A stretch of DNA of 64,000 nt. It comes from Halanaerobiaceae bacterium ANBcell28 (GTDB taxonomy: Bacteria > Bacillota > Halanaerobiia > Halanaerobiales > DTU029). Location: NCBI GenBank assembly GCA_037623315.1, contig JBBJJH010000013.1, positions 1 through 64,000 of the forward strand, written 5' to 3'. Numbering within the stretch: position 1 is the stretch's first letter; each line of letters opens with the position of its first letter. Positions 21,517-33,039 of the stretch are shown piece after piece. The translations under genes were made by a program, and so were the position numbers. The notes beneath the pieces were generated by a model. That model was given only the letters and a program-made list of their open reading frames with translations, ran no database searches and was not told the DNA's origin.

Positions 21517-22092
21517 TTAATAATTACTTTCTTTTATTTCAAAATACTTTTGAGGATGGATACATGCTGGACATGTTTTAGGAGCTTCTTTCCCTTCATG
21601 TACATATCCACAATTGCCACATTTCCATCTAATAACGTCATCTCTTTTAAATACTTTATCTTCCTTAATATTATCTAATAATTTGCGATAACGTTTTTCA
21701 TGTTCTTCTTCAACCTCTGCAATTTTACGAAAAGTTGCAGCAATATCTTTAAAACCCTCTTCTTCTGCAATATCTGCAAATTCAGGATATAATTCTGTAT
21801 GCTCTTCATTCTCTCCTTCAGCAGCAGCCTCTAAGTTTTCTTCAGTTGTACCTATAACTCCTGCAGGATAACTTGCTGTAATTTCTACCATTCCGCCTTC
21901 TAAAAATTTAAAAAATCTTTTTGCATGTTCCTTTTCATTTCTGGCTGTTTCCAGAAAGATTGCTTCTATCTGCTTATAACCTTCTTTAGCAGCTTTAGAA
22001 GCAAAATATCTGTATCTCATATCAGCCTGTGATTCGCCCGCAAATGACTTAAGTAAGTTAGCTTCAGTTTGTGTTCCTTTTAATTTTGACAT
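21517..22092 (-). CDS. rbr: Rubrerythrin
   Basis: Peroxide-scavenging diiron protein of anaerobes, 191 residues. The four-helix diiron domain (about 1-145) has the paired Glu ligands seen as FAGESQAD (Glu20), ARNEKEHAKRF (Glu53, His56) and AEVEEEHEKRY. A C-terminal rubredoxin domain binds one iron through CGNCG and CPAC. Start is supported by AGGAGTG. The gene is monocistronic. Its presence fits an oxygen-sensitive anaerobe. No clear PerR box was found upstream. Confidence 0.95.
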   Translation of the reverse strand: MSKLKGTQTEANLLKSFAGESQADMRYRYFASKAAKEGYKQIEAIFLETARNEKEHAKRFFKFLEGGMVEITASYPAGVIGTTEENLEAAAEGENEEHTELYPEFADIAEEEGFKDIAATFRKIAEVEEEHEKRYRKLLDNIKEDKVFKRDDVIRWKCGNCGYVHEGKEAPKTCPACIHPQKYFEIKESNY

Positions 22093-22199
22093 ATAATATC
22101 ACTCCTAATTCAAAATTTAATCATTTATTATATTATACTATATTTTTATTGCTTTTTAAACGTTTATTGTGATTTTTTCCCTTTTTTCTTTTTTTTAAT

Positions 22200-22251
22200 A
22201 AAAGACCACCCCTAATAGACCGATCATAAACTATTAGGAGAGAGTCTTTTT
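22200..22251 (-). terminator. Intrinsic terminator at the 3' end of the arabinanase genes
   Basis: Stem aaaagac...cctaatag with ctattagg...gtctttt and a 12-base loop, located after the last GH43 gene. Both flanks are T-rich in the respective direction, so it may act on both strands. Confidence 0.75.
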
Positions 22252-22315
22252 GTTTTCTTCTAACGATTCAATTAAAGCTATTCCTTCATCGGCAAACTTT
22301 ATTAATTAAATTTAT

Positions 22316-24436
22316 TTAATTAAAGATCTGACTACCCCAGATGGAAACTCCTCCGTTAGATAGGGCAGTAAAAGTCATTACTTCTTTCTCAAGACCTCTA
22401 TCCCACTGCTTAATAAAAACACCGTGATAAACTTGATCATCTATTATAATATCAAGAGTATAATCTCCAGTAATTTGCCAGCTACCTTGGACAGCACCAG
22501 AAATAGATCCATCTGGAAGTAGCTCAATATTTTCGGATAAATTTATATTATCTACACCAGTTTGAATATCCCGACCATGATTTACAAATTGATAATTTCC
22601 TATTACATCATCTTCAGTATTTTCTCCTACACTTTCTCCATTATAGCTATGAGGTGTAATAAGAGGCCAGCCTTTTGAATTTACGAGCATCTGGTGTACT
22701 CGAAGCTGATGAAGTTCACCATGTCCAGGATAACGAGTATGGAAAACAATATACAATTCGCCTGTCTCTTCATCATAATATGCAGAATTATGACCTGGAG
22801 AGCGATAACCAAGATTTGATTCCTGGAAAAGAAAATTACCAATTAATTTTGAACCATAATTTACTGCATCAGCCCAATTACTACTAGTATAATCACGCAA
22901 GTCATTTCCTTCTGTATCCAGATATGGACCATCAGGGTTTTCTGAACGTGCTACTCGAATGTTATAGCCTCCATTTGCATCTAATGTACCAAAAGATACA
23001 AGTAGATAATAATACCCTGTCTCAGGAAGATATTGAATAAATGGACCTTCCATTGGGGCATGGTAGCCTCCAGCAATTCTCTTACCATATCCAGAGCCCT
23101 CTTTTAGATATCCTTTCTCTGCATCCATAGCTATAGGATAACCTGTTTGAGGATCTAACTCCAGCATATGCATTCCGCCAGCATATGAACCATAAAGCAT
23201 CCATAGATTATCATCAGCATCAAAGAAAACATGTGGGTCAATTACCCCAGGATGAATATTGTGATTAAAAGCTTCTCCTGCTTCCTCACTATATTGTCCT
23301 TCTCTATATTTTCTTATTAACATACCCTGATATTCATATGGGCCTTCCACATTATCAGCAATTGCTAAAGAAATATTGGATCTTTCAGATTCCCAGTGAG
23401 CAGCACTAAAATATAGATAGTATTGATTGTTTAGTTTTATAGGACTCTTAGCCCAGGTACTCTCTGCATCAGGGTCTGGCCAGGTCAATGCCTCTTCTAA
23501 CTCTATCTCAGGATTAGGGATAATAGGATTAAAAGGACTCCAGTCTCCTGATATTGATTCCCAAGTTATAAGGTCATCTGATTTCGCTGCAGCAAGGTGC
23601 GAACCAAAAGCATAAAATATACCGTCATCTTCTATAATCATAGGGTCGTGAACAGAAACACTATTAGGATCTGTCATGACAATGATCTCTTCTGGCTCTT
23701 CTAATTCAGGAGCATCTTCAGCCAGACTGGCTATAGTAGCAGAAGATATAGCTGTATCATAAATACGCAAATCATCCATCATACCTTTATAAGGGGCATC
23801 CCAGAAGTTAACTCCTAATGCAAAAACCGCATCATCTAAAGTAGTAAAGACATCTGGAAAGCCTGTTCCTGAAAAACTTTCCACTCCATTTAAATATAAT
23901 TTTACATTTCCCTGGTCAACAGTAAAAGCCAGATGAGTCCACTGATTTGTAGGAATAGTAAGATTTCCCGCAGCATCATACCATGGGTCATTTCCTGACC
24001 AGAGCATAGTACGCCCTACGGGTCCCTCCGGTACTAAACTAATCCAAGATTGAAAACCATCTTCCCGCAATACACCTGCAAAAAAGCTAGTTGTAAAAGC
24101 ATTGATTTCTTCAGGATTTAACCAAATAGCAACACTATAGCTATCATCTGTAATTAAGTCATCAGGCAAAAGAACACCTGACTGTCCATCAAATACAGCA
24201 GCCTGACCTCTAATGCCTTCCGCATAAGTTATAGAGCCACCTTGATTATTAATACGTTCAGCGATTACTTGACCATCATCAAAATCACCAGTTTGTTCAG
24301 ATAAATCACCATCAAAGTTAAAATGAGCCACAAGATTTGTGTCAATATTACTTGAAGCTAATAATAAACTGCCTGATATAACAGTAATTGCAATAACTAT
24401 CAATAATATAGTCAAACGCTTTTTTAAAAAGCTCAA
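22316..24436 (-). CDS. Secreted LamG-GH43 endo-arabinanase-like enzyme (copy 1)
   Basis: A secreted glycoside hydrolase of about 706 residues. Signal peptide at 1-30; a LamG/concanavalin-like beta-sandwich at about 36-240, with WTHLAFTVDQGNVKLYLNG and MMDDLRIYDTAI; GH43 five-bladed propeller at about 258-600; a C-terminal beta domain to the end. GH43 catalytic residues are visible: Asp264 (VHDPMI), Asp400 (IDPHVFFD) and Glu463 (APMEGPF); SPGHNS (His549) is typical of arabinanases needing calcium. TTG at 24436 follows AAGGGGG; an upstream frame extension lacks a site. It lies 70 bases downstream of a close paralogue, so the pair is a tandem duplication. Endo-1,5-arabinanase activity is inferred. 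Confidence 0.9.
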   Translation of the reverse strand: MSFLKKRLTILLIVIAITVISGSLLLASSNIDTNLVAHFNFDGDLSEQTGDFDDGQVIAERINNQGGSITYAEGIRGQAAVFDGQSGVLLPDDLITDDSYSVAIWLNPEEINAFTTSFFAGVLREDGFQSWISLVPEGPVGRTMLWSGNDPWYDAAGNLTIPTNQWTHLAFTVDQGNVKLYLNGVESFSGTGFPDVFTTLDDAVFALGVNFWDAPYKGMMDDLRIYDTAISSATIASLAEDAPELEEPEEIIVMTDPNSVSVHDPMIIEDDGIFYAFGSHLAAAKSDDLITWESISGDWSPFNPIIPNPEIELEEALTWPDPDAESTWAKSPIKLNNQYYLYFSAAHWESERSNISLAIADNVEGPYEYQGMLIRKYREGQYSEEAGEAFNHNIHPGVIDPHVFFDADDNLWMLYGSYAGGMHMLELDPQTGYPIAMDAEKGYLKEGSGYGKRIAGGYHAPMEGPFIQYLPETGYYYLLVSFGTLDANGGYNIRVARSENPDGPYLDTEGNDLRDYTSSNWADAVNYGSKLIGNFLFQESNLGYRSPGHNSAYYDEETGELYIVFHTRYPGHGELHQLRVHQMLVNSKGWPLITPHSYNGESVGENTEDDVIGNYQFVNHGRDIQTGVDNINLSENIELLPDGSISGAVQGSWQITGDYTLDIIIDDQVYHGVFIKQWDRGLEKEVMTFTALSNGGVSIWGSQIFN

Positions 24437-24506
24437 TATGATCCCCCTTAAGTTTGCAATTTTTATAAGCACAGATTAAGCTTATTATCTATTTTATCAT
24501 TTTTCT

Positions 24507-26597
24507 TTATTCTATACTACTACCCCAGATAGCAAGACCTTCATTAGATAATGCCGTAAAAGTCATTACATCTTTTTTTAAACCTTCATCCCATTGTTTT
24601 AATACTACTCCATGATAGATATCACCATTAATACTCAAATTAATTGTATTTTCACCAGTCATTTCCCATTCACCTTTAATACCTTCTCCGACAATCTGAC
24701 CCTCAGCACTTAATTCAATATTTACAGAGCGATTTAAATCTGCAGTTATCGACTTACCATGATTAATATACTGATAAGTTCCTATAATTTCATCCTCTGT
24801 ATAGCTAGCAAGACTTTCACCTGTATAACGGTGTGGAGCAATTACGGGCCATCCTTCAGAATTAATCAAGATTTGGTGAACGCGAACATTATGCATATGA
24901 CCTGCTCCTGGAAAACGAGCATGAAAAATAGCATACATTTTTCCATTTTCATCATCGTAATATGCTGAATTATGACCTGGTGATAGATATCCTATTCCTG
25001 ATTCCAGAAAGGCAAAGTTGCCTATTATTCTTGCTCCATATGGCTCATAACTTTTGCCAATCCTGGGATTAGCACTAATCATATCTCTTCCTGTCGGATC
25101 ATAATAAGGTCCATCAGGATTTTTAGAGCGAGCCAGCCTAATATTATATCCATCATCAGGAGCCAGAGAACCAAAAGATATCATATAATAATAATACTCT
25201 GTTTCTGGATGATAAATCACATAAGCCCCTTCCATAGCAGCATGGTTGCCACCACTGATTTTCTTACCATATCCCTGATCTGGTTTAGGCATTCCTGTTT
25301 CAGAATCCATTTCCAGCATAAAGATTCCCCCTGCATAGGAACCATAAATCATCCAGAGATTATCTTCTGCATCAAAAAAGACATAGGGATCAATGGCATT
25401 CGGATGAATATTAGGATCATGAGGCACTCCTTCTATATTTTCTTCACCTGGATTATATGACCTTATAACAAAATCCTGATATTTATAAGGCCCTTCAATG
25501 TCTTCAGCCGTTGCCAGAGCTATAGCAGATCTAGTAGCACCCCAGGTACTGGTACTAAAATACATGTGGTATTTATCATTTAGCTTTATTACACTTTTGG
25601 CCCAGGTACTTTCAGCATTATCAGGTTCTGGCCATTCCATTGCTTCCCTTAACTCTTCTGCGGGATTAGGAATCAAAGAATTACTAGCACTCCAACCAGC
25701 TGTCAATTGATACCACTCAATTAAATCATCAGAGTAGGCAGATGCCAAATGAGATCCAAATACATAAAATCTACCATCCTCTACCCTGGCTATCATCGGA
25801 TCATGAACAGAGACTGCATCAAATTGTGGTGGACGATAAATGAATTCTTCTGGAGCCTCAGGTAATTCTGGAGCTCCTTCAGCCAGCTCAGCTACTAGCT
25901 CAGGAGAAATAGCTTTGTCATAGATACGTAAGTCATCCATCATCCCCTGGAAAGGAGGGTCCCAGTAATTTACCCCCAAAGCAAAAACAGCATCTTCTGC
26001 ATTTTTAAATATCTCAGGAAAATTAGAACCTGAGAATTCTTCCTCACCATTCAAATAAACCTTGATCTTTCCATCCCCAACAGTAAAAGCCAGATGAGAC
26101 CACTGATTTACTGATATAGTATGATTGCTAGGAGCGTCATACCAGGGATCATTCCCGGACCAGACCATTGTACTACCTACTGGTCCATTAGGTACTATAC
26201 TTACCCACGATTGATAAGCATCATCCCTAAATACACCAGCAAAAAAAGTAGTTGTAAAATCTGTAATTTGAACAGGATTAACCCATAAAGCAACACTATA
26301 ACTATTATCAGTAATTAAAGCTTCTGGTAGAAGAATACCTGACTGACCATCAAAGACAGCCGCCTGTCCTCTCATACCATCAGCATATCTTATTGAGCCA
26401 CCTTCGTTATTAATACGATCTGCAGTAACTTCCCCATCTGGAAAATTACTACTTTGATCTGATAAATCTCCATCAAATAAATAATGAGCTAGAAGACTTG
26501 TATCAGTGTCACTAGAAGCCAATGATAATTGGCTTGCAAAAAAAGTAGTTAGAAAGAATATAAAAAGTAATAACAAATACTTTTTCCTAAAATTCAT
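24507..26597 (-). CDS. Secreted LamG-GH43 endo-arabinanase-like enzyme (copy 2)
   Basis: Paralogue of the next gene downstream, with the same plan: signal peptide 1-28, LamG domain about 33-230, GH43 propeller about 245-590, C-terminal beta domain. Catalytic Asp266 (VHDPMIA), Asp403 (IDPYVFFD) and Glu456 (AAMEGAY) are intact. The two copies differ throughout, so the duplication is not recent, and may give endo- and exo-acting or chain-length-specific versions. The ATG is preceded by AAGGGGG, the same leader sequence as in copy 1. It lies 187 bases after araA, with an araA terminator in between, so this pair may have its own promoter. Confidence 0.9.
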   Translation of the reverse strand: MNFRKKYLLLLFIFFLTTFFASQLSLASSDTDTSLLAHYLFDGDLSDQSSNFPDGEVTADRINNEGGSIRYADGMRGQAAVFDGQSGILLPEALITDNSYSVALWVNPVQITDFTTTFFAGVFRDDAYQSWVSIVPNGPVGSTMVWSGNDPWYDAPSNHTISVNQWSHLAFTVGDGKIKVYLNGEEEFSGSNFPEIFKNAEDAVFALGVNYWDPPFQGMMDDLRIYDKAISPELVAELAEGAPELPEAPEEFIYRPPQFDAVSVHDPMIARVEDGRFYVFGSHLASAYSDDLIEWYQLTAGWSASNSLIPNPAEELREAMEWPEPDNAESTWAKSVIKLNDKYHMYFSTSTWGATRSAIALATAEDIEGPYKYQDFVIRSYNPGEENIEGVPHDPNIHPNAIDPYVFFDAEDNLWMIYGSYAGGIFMLEMDSETGMPKPDQGYGKKISGGNHAAMEGAYVIYHPETEYYYYMISFGSLAPDDGYNIRLARSKNPDGPYYDPTGRDMISANPRIGKSYEPYGARIIGNFAFLESGIGYLSPGHNSAYYDDENGKMYAIFHARFPGAGHMHNVRVHQILINSEGWPVIAPHRYTGESLASYTEDEIIGTYQYINHGKSITADLNRSVNIELSAEGQIVGEGIKGEWEMTGENTINLSINGDIYHGVVLKQWDEGLKKDVMTFTALSNEGLAIWGSSIE

Positions 26598-26750
26598 TAT
26601 AATCCCCCTTATTTTTGTAAAATTTCTAAACTTTAAGCTTTTATAATAAGATTATCATATCCCTGATTGTTTTTCTCTGAAAAGATATACCATTTTATAG
26701 ACTTGATCATTTTGCAAATAATACTTGATGTTTCTTCTTAGCAAGAAAAA

Positions 26751-26768
26751 CCCCCTGTATATAGGGGG
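26751..26768 (-). terminator. Intrinsic terminator after araA
   Basis: Six-bp GC-rich stem ccccct/aggggg around gtatat; on the minus strand it is followed by TTTTT. About 16 bases after the araA stop. Confidence 0.88.
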
Positions 26769-26784
26769 CTATATTATATTTAGC

Positions 26785-28278
26785 TTACTTTAATTTATAA
26801 TAAATCTCATTCCACTTAAGTTCTTTCTTAAATTCTCTTAACTTAGTAGACTCATCAATTAGCAAAAACTCTATATCAGCTATTTCAGCAAAGTCCTCTA
26901 AATGCTCAACAGAAAGAGCCCTACTATATCCTGTATGATGAGCGCCACCTGCTAAAATCCAGGCTGCTGCTGCAGTAGCTAAATCAGGTTTTGCTTCCCA
27001 AACAACACGTGCCACTGGTAATTTAGGCAAATCTTTATCTGCTTCTACAGCTTCCACTTTATTAACCAACATTCTAAATCTATTACCCATATCCAGGATA
27101 GTAGCATTTAAAGCTGGTCCACTGCCTGTATCAAAAACAAGACGGGCTGGATCGTCTTTTCCTCCAATTGAAAGTGGGTGTATTTCTAGTGAAGGCTTAT
27201 TTGCTGCTATAGATTCACAAACCTCCAACATATGGGAGCCTAAGACCTTCATATTTCCTGGTTCAAGATGATAAGTGTAGTCTTCCATAAAAGAAGTCCC
27301 ACCAGGTAGTCCATCTGCCATTACTTTCATAGCCCTAAGTAAAGCGGCAGTTTTCCAGTCGCCTTCAGCACCAAAACCATAACCATCTGCCATTAAACGT
27401 TGTACTGCAAGACCTGGCAATTGCTCTAAGCCATGTAAATTTTCAAATGTACTGGTAAAGGCCTTAAAATTACCTTCGGCTAGAAAAGCCCGCATACCCA
27501 ACTCTATTTTAGCAGACTCTCTCAATCTATCTTTATTTTCGCCTTCCAATAAAGAACTGGCTATACTATATTCTTGTTGATATATTTTCATTAATTGATC
27601 AATATCTTTATCTGTAATTTGGTCAATAAATTTAATTAAATCCCCTAATCCGTAGCCATTAACCTCATAACCAAACTTTATTTGCGCCTCTACTTTATCA
27701 CCTTCAGTAACAGCAACATGGCGCATATTATCTCCAAAACGTGCTATCTTAGCTCCCTGAGAATCCTGCCAGGCAGAAGCTGCCCTTACCCAGGTGCCTA
27801 TTTCTTCTATGACTTTATCATCCTGCCAATGCCCAACAACAACCTTTCTATTCTTACGCATTCTAGAAACCATAAACCCATATTCTCTGCCACCATGGGC
27901 AGATTGATTGAGATTCATAAAGTCCATATCAATCTCAGACCAGGGTATATCTCTATTAAACTGAGTATGCAAATGTAAAAATGGTTTTTTTAATAGATTC
28001 AGTCCAGCTATCCACATTCTTGCAGGTGAAAAGGTATGCATCCAGGTAATAAGTCCAATACACTTCTCATCACTATTAGCTTCTAACGCCAAATTTTTGA
28101 TAGCCTCAGGAGTAGTTAATGTAGGTTTATAAACAAGTTTCACTTTAATTTCTTCTCTAGCTGCTAAAGCTTTTGTTATTTTCTTAGAATGCTTTGCTAC
28201 CTGTTTCAATGTTTCATCACCATATAAATGCTGACTACCAGTAACAAACCATAACTCTTGACTAGCTAATTCTATCAT
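26785..28278 (-). CDS. araA: L-arabinose isomerase
   Basis: Converts L-arabinose to L-ribulose in the cytoplasm. 497 residues, the family's usual length, from ATG after GGAGG; an upstream extension into the intergenic repeat would add 24 unsupported residues. Motifs: [12 protein letters not shown] at the N-terminus, [24 protein letters not shown] and [11 protein letters not shown] (catalytic/metal Glu residues), and GGAHHTGYS (metal His) near the C-terminus. It belongs to the arabinan locus. The next pathway genes, araB and araD, are not in this window. Confidence 0.97.
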   Translation of the reverse strand: MIELASQELWFVTGSQHLYGDETLKQVAKHSKKITKALAAREEIKVKLVYKPTLTTPEAIKNLALEANSDEKCIGLITWMHTFSPARMWIAGLNLLKKPFLHLHTQFNRDIPWSEIDMDFMNLNQSAHGGREYGFMVSRMRKNRKVVVGHWQDDKVIEEIGTWVRAASAWQDSQGAKIARFGDNMRHVAVTEGDKVEAQIKFGYEVNGYGLGDLIKFIDQITDKDIDQLMKIYQQEYSIASSLLEGENKDRLRESAKIELGMRAFLAEGNFKAFTSTFENLHGLEQLPGLAVQRLMADGYGFGAEGDWKTAALLRAMKVMADGLPGGTSFMEDYTYHLEPGNMKVLGSHMLEVCESIAANKPSLEIHPLSIGGKDDPARLVFDTGSGPALNATILDMGNRFRMLVNKVEAVEADKDLPKLPVARVVWEAKPDLATAAAAWILAGGAHHTGYSRALSVEHLEDFAEIADIEFLLIDESTKLREFKKELKWNEIYYKLK

Positions 28279-28304
28279 ACTATCAAACCTCCATTCTTTT
28301 TTAC

Positions 28305-28392
28305 AAGTATTTTCGAGAGCTAACGCCTCTAAGGCTGCCCTTTTTCTCAAGCGAGAGAGTGGTACTAACTGAGTTAAACCCCATTAAAACTA
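28305..28392. repeat. Intergenic element sharing ordered blocks with 6771-6858
   Basis: In the 172-base gap between araA and a GH51 gene. Blocks aaggct, caag(c/t)g and gtactaactg occur in the same order and with spacing equal to within one base as in the element at 6787-6826, followed by gttaaa and ccatt in both. It contains a small hairpin (tctc-aagc-gaga). No reading frame. Likely the same repeat family or a conserved RNA fold. Confidence 0.45.
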
Positions 28393-28450
28393 GCAGGTCA
28401 TTCTTGCGTGTAGCAAAGGCGGAACCATCCTCTGTTTGCTTCACTTATCC

Positions 28451-29932
28451 TTACTTTAAATGCAATGAAACTACAGAAGCAGCTGGGATAGTGGCTTCAA
28501 AGCCATTTTCTGTAGGCTTTGCTGCTGTAAACTCTTCTGGCTTAATCCTGTCAGGGGCATCAAAATCATTATGAGAATCCAGTTCATCAGCTCTTATTAT
28601 CCTGGCTTCAATTTCATTTAGCTGAAATTCTGTACTATTTAAAACACAGCTAATTTTTTCTTCACTTTCATGATTTAAATTACAAAGAGTAATATTAATA
28701 TTCCCTGCACTATCTTTTGAAGCTGAAGCATTAATTGCAGGTATTTTTTGATTATCAAATTCATAATCACCAGAGCTAATATTAAGATCAAGTAAGTCTG
28801 CATCTTGATGTACCTTATACATTTCAAAAACATGATAACTTGGTGTTAGAATCATTTCTTCACCACGGGTTAGAATCATAGCTTGTAGAACGTTTACTGT
28901 TTGTGCAATATTAGCCATACGAACCCTATCAGCATGATTATTAAATATATTCAGAGTGATACCAGCTACAAGAGCATCTCTCAAAGTGTTTTGCTGATAA
29001 AGGAAACCAGGATTAGTGCCAGGCTCTACATCAAACCAGGTACCCCATTCATCAACAATCAAAGCAACCCTTTTTTCCGGATCGTAGATATCCATAATAT
29101 TACTATGTTTACTTACAAGCTCATCCATATACAAGGCTTTTTTCATAGTAGAGAACCATTCATTTGTAGTAAAATCAGTGGCTGCTCCCTTGTCTTCCCA
29201 TTTCCCAGGAATAGTGTAATAATGAAGACTCAAACCATCCATCAGCCAGTGTGCATTTTCCATCAAGACCTTTGTCCAATTATAGTCGGCAACATTAGCA
29301 CCACCAGCAATCTTAAAGATTTTATTATCACCATAATTTCTCACATAGGTCTGGTACCTTCTATATAAGTCTGCATAATACTCAGGGCGCATATTACCAC
29401 CACAACCCCAATTCTCATTCCCTACACCAAAATATTTTAAAGCCCAGGGCTCTTCTTTGGCATTTTCTTTTCTCCAATTTACCATAGGAGATTCACCATC
29501 AGAAGTCATATACTCAACCCATTGCTGCATTTCATATACAGTACCACTACCTACATTTCCACATATGTAGGGCTCTGTTTCTAATTGCTCACATAAATCA
29601 AAAAATTCATGTGTACCAAAATGATTGTTTTCTACTACTCCACCCCAGTGAGTATTCATAATCTTAGCCCGTTTCTCTCTAGGACCAACACCATCCTTCC
29701 AATGATACTCATCCGCAAAACAGCCACCTGGCCATCTCAATACAGGAATATCAATATTCTTTAAAGCCTCTACAACATCATTCCTGATTCCTCGGGTATT
29801 AGGAATAGGCGAGTCTTCTCCAACCCAAATTCCACCATAAATACATCTCCCTAAATGTTCAGAAAAATGCCCATAAATATTTTTATCAATCTTAGACTTT
29901 TTAATATCAGCATTCAGTATTAATTTATTCAT
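28451..29932 (-). CDS. GH51 alpha-L-arabinofuranosidase (copy 1)
   Basis: Intracellular retaining hydrolase (493 residues, no signal peptide) releasing L-arabinose from oligosaccharides. The (beta/alpha)8 barrel holds acid/base Glu173 in [12 protein letters not shown] and nucleophile Glu295 in IVDEWGTW, with [19 protein letters not shown] (66-84) forming the substrate pocket; a C-terminal beta-sandwich completes the fold. It is only distantly similar to the second GH51 upstream, suggesting different linkage or chain preference; GH51 enzymes of this branch with NENWGCGG are often found with xylan or arabinan loci. It is followed downstream by araA. Confidence 0.93.
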   Translation of the reverse strand: MNKLILNADIKKSKIDKNIYGHFSEHLGRCIYGGIWVGEDSPIPNTRGIRNDVVEALKNIDIPVLRWPGGCFADEYHWKDGVGPREKRAKIMNTHWGGVVENNHFGTHEFFDLCEQLETEPYICGNVGSGTVYEMQQWVEYMTSDGESPMVNWRKENAKEEPWALKYFGVGNENWGCGGNMRPEYYADLYRRYQTYVRNYGDNKIFKIAGGANVADYNWTKVLMENAHWLMDGLSLHYYTIPGKWEDKGAATDFTTNEWFSTMKKALYMDELVSKHSNIMDIYDPEKRVALIVDEWGTWFDVEPGTNPGFLYQQNTLRDALVAGITLNIFNNHADRVRMANIAQTVNVLQAMILTRGEEMILTPSYHVFEMYKVHQDADLLDLNISSGDYEFDNQKIPAINASASKDSAGNINITLCNLNHESEEKISCVLNSTEFQLNEIEARIIRADELDSHNDFDAPDRIKPEEFTAAKPTENGFEATIPAASVVSLHLK

Positions 29933-29974
29933 AATCTACACCATCCTTAATTTTTTAAATCATGATAAAGAATA

Positions 29975-30230
29975 CTAGAGATCATTTTCAAAAATATCAT
30001 TTTCTTTTTTATTTTGTACTAAATTCTCTTTATTATGAAACTTTATAGAAACACTAGTAGAATACGAAAGTTTTTTACTATTTGAAGCCCCTTTAATATG
30101 ATGTTCTATGTAATATTTATCGTCGTCTTTTAATACTGAATTATGTCCAGGAGCTTTCCATGGTTCATCATTTTTGAAATAATACCCGGCTAAAACTTTA
30201 TTATCTATCAAATACGGAGCACCCCCGGAG
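29975..30230 (-). pseudogene. Remnant of a GH43 arabinanase gene
   Basis: A short open stretch (about 78-85 codons) whose first half, PYLIDNKVLAGYYF followed by KAPGHNSVLKDDDKYYIEHH, matches the blade of GH43 arabinanases around their APGHNS motif (compare SPGHNSAYYD in the full-length genes here). The catalytic Asp and Glu regions are missing, and the sequence after IKGASN is low-complexity and lysine-rich, so both ends are lost. There is no ribosome-binding site for an internal ATT/ATG-like start. I read it as a decayed third GH43 gene between the two GH51 genes, not a working protein. Confidence 0.7.
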
Positions 30231-30238
30231 AATTTTTT

Positions 30239-30267
30239 GGGGCAGAAAAATAAAACTTCCCTGCCCC
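30239..30267 (-). terminator. GC-rich hairpin between GH51 copy 2 and the GH43 remnant
   Basis: Stem ggggcag/ctgcccc (7 bp) with a 15-base loop, about 70 bases after the GH51 stop. On the minus strand it is followed by A residues, not Ts, so it is not a standard intrinsic terminator; an RNA-stabilising or former terminator hairpin is possible. Confidence 0.45.
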
Positions 30268-30336
30268 ATTTATCAAGAATTTATACAAAGCATTATGAAA
30301 AAGGGTGTTGTAATGACTTTGTACTTTATTAATTGC

Positions 30337-31875
<1,539 letters not shown>

Positions 31876-31925
31876 TTAAAAAATCATATTTTCTGAAAAG
31901 CTATCACTAAGGACTTAAGCTATGT

Positions 31926-31960
31926 ATAGGAAAATTATCCTTTAAAGATAATTTTCCTAT
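31926..31960 (-). terminator. Perfect hairpin between oppF-like gene and abfA
   Basis: A perfect 14-bp AT-rich stem (ataggaaaattatc/gataattttcctat) with a seven-base loop. No T-run follows on the minus strand, so it may act as a partial terminator or a stability element within the arabinan operon. Confidence 0.5.
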
Positions 31961-32004
31961 TCACTTTATATATTATACAAATATTAAATATCTTTATTAT
32001 TGCT

Positions 32005-33039
32005 CTACTCATTATTATCTACATTATCATATCCTGCTAATTCTAATTCTTCAGCAAAATGACATGCAACATAATGTTCAGAACCATTAGCAATATTCTT
32101 CAGTTCAGGCTCTTTTTGACGGCAAATATCCTGGGCATATTTACAACGAGGATGTAAATTACAACCAGTAGGTGGATTAGAAGGATCACCTATCGAGCCT
32201 GGTAATTTAATTCTCTTTTTATTGCGTCTCGGATCTCCTTCGGGAATAGAACCTAAAAGAGCTTCAGTATAAGGATGTTTTGGGCGCTGATATATTTCAT
32301 CAGATTCTGCTATCTCAACTATTTTTCCCAAATACATAACGATAACCCTATCACTTATATGCTCTACTACGCTTAAATCATGTGCAATAAAAAGATAAGT
32401 TAAATTATATTCTTTCTGTAAATCTTTCAAAAGATTTATAACCTGAGCCTGAACGGAAACATCAAGTGCAGATACAGGTTCATCACAAACAATTAATTTA
32501 GGATTCAAAGTTAACGCACGAGCAACCCCGATTCTTTGGCGTTGTCCACCACTAAATTCATGTGGATAACGATTCATTTGATAACTTTTCAAGCCTACTT
32601 TTTCTAATAAATTCTTTACAATTTCTCTTCTTTCTTTTTTACTTCCAATTTTATGAACTACTAAAGGTTCAGCTATAATATCCTGTATAGTCATCCTTGG
32701 ACTCAAGGAAGCATTAGGGTCCTGAAAAATCATCTGAATATCTTTACGAATGTCTTTTAATTGATCCTTATCTACACTCAACATATCAATCATTTCACCA
32801 TTTTGCTTAAAATGAATACTACCAGCACTTGCATCCTTTAATTTTAAAAGACAATGTCCAGTAGTAGATTTACCACAACCACTTTCTCCAACAAGTCCTA
32901 CAGTTTCTCCTTCTTTTATATAAAAGCTAATGTCATCAACAGCCTTTACTTGACCAACTTCTCTTCGCATAAAGCCTTGTTTTATAGGGAAGTATTTCTT
33001 CAAATTTTCTACCTTAAGAATTATATTATCTTCTTTCAT
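32005..33039 (-). CDS. Opp/Dpp-type ABC transporter ATPase (OppF-like)
   Basis: Second nucleotide-binding subunit of a peptide/oligosaccharide importer, 344 residues. Walker A GESGCGKS (51-58), ABC signature SGGQRQRIG, Walker B LIVCDEPVSALD and the switch His (FIAHDLS) are intact. The C-terminal oligopeptide-transporter extension has the Cys motif CNLHPRCKYAQDICRQ typical of OppD/F pairs. The start overlaps the oppD stop by one base. In Thermotoga and other anaerobes this family often imports oligosaccharides; its place between an SBP gene and abfA supports arabino-oligosaccharides here, by inference. Confidence 0.9.
   Translation of the reverse strand: MKEDNIILKVENLKKYFPIKQGFMRREVGQVKAVDDISFYIKEGETVGLVGESGCGKSTTGHCLLKLKDASAGSIHFKQNGEMIDMLSVDKDQLKDIRKDIQMIFQDPNASLSPRMTIQDIIAEPLVVHKIGSKKERREIVKNLLEKVGLKSYQMNRYPHEFSGGQRQRIGVARALTLNPKLIVCDEPVSALDVSVQAQVINLLKDLQKEYNLTYLFIAHDLSVVEHISDRVIVMYLGKIVEIAESDEIYQRPKHPYTEALLGSIPEGDPRRNKKRIKLPGSIGDPSNPPTGCNLHPRCKYAQDICRQKEPELKNIANGSEHYVACHFAEELELAGYDNVDNNE

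Noticed and set aside
28279-28350. Extra N-terminal 24 codons of araA (beginning [14 protein letters not shown])
   Set aside because: Lies in the intergenic repeat, lacks a ribosome-binding site, and orthologues begin at [11 protein letters not shown], which has GGAGG in front.
28901-29368. Plus-strand open frame of 155 codons opposite the GH51 gene
   Set aside because: Antisense to a strongly conserved glycosidase; no homology pattern or ribosome-binding site.
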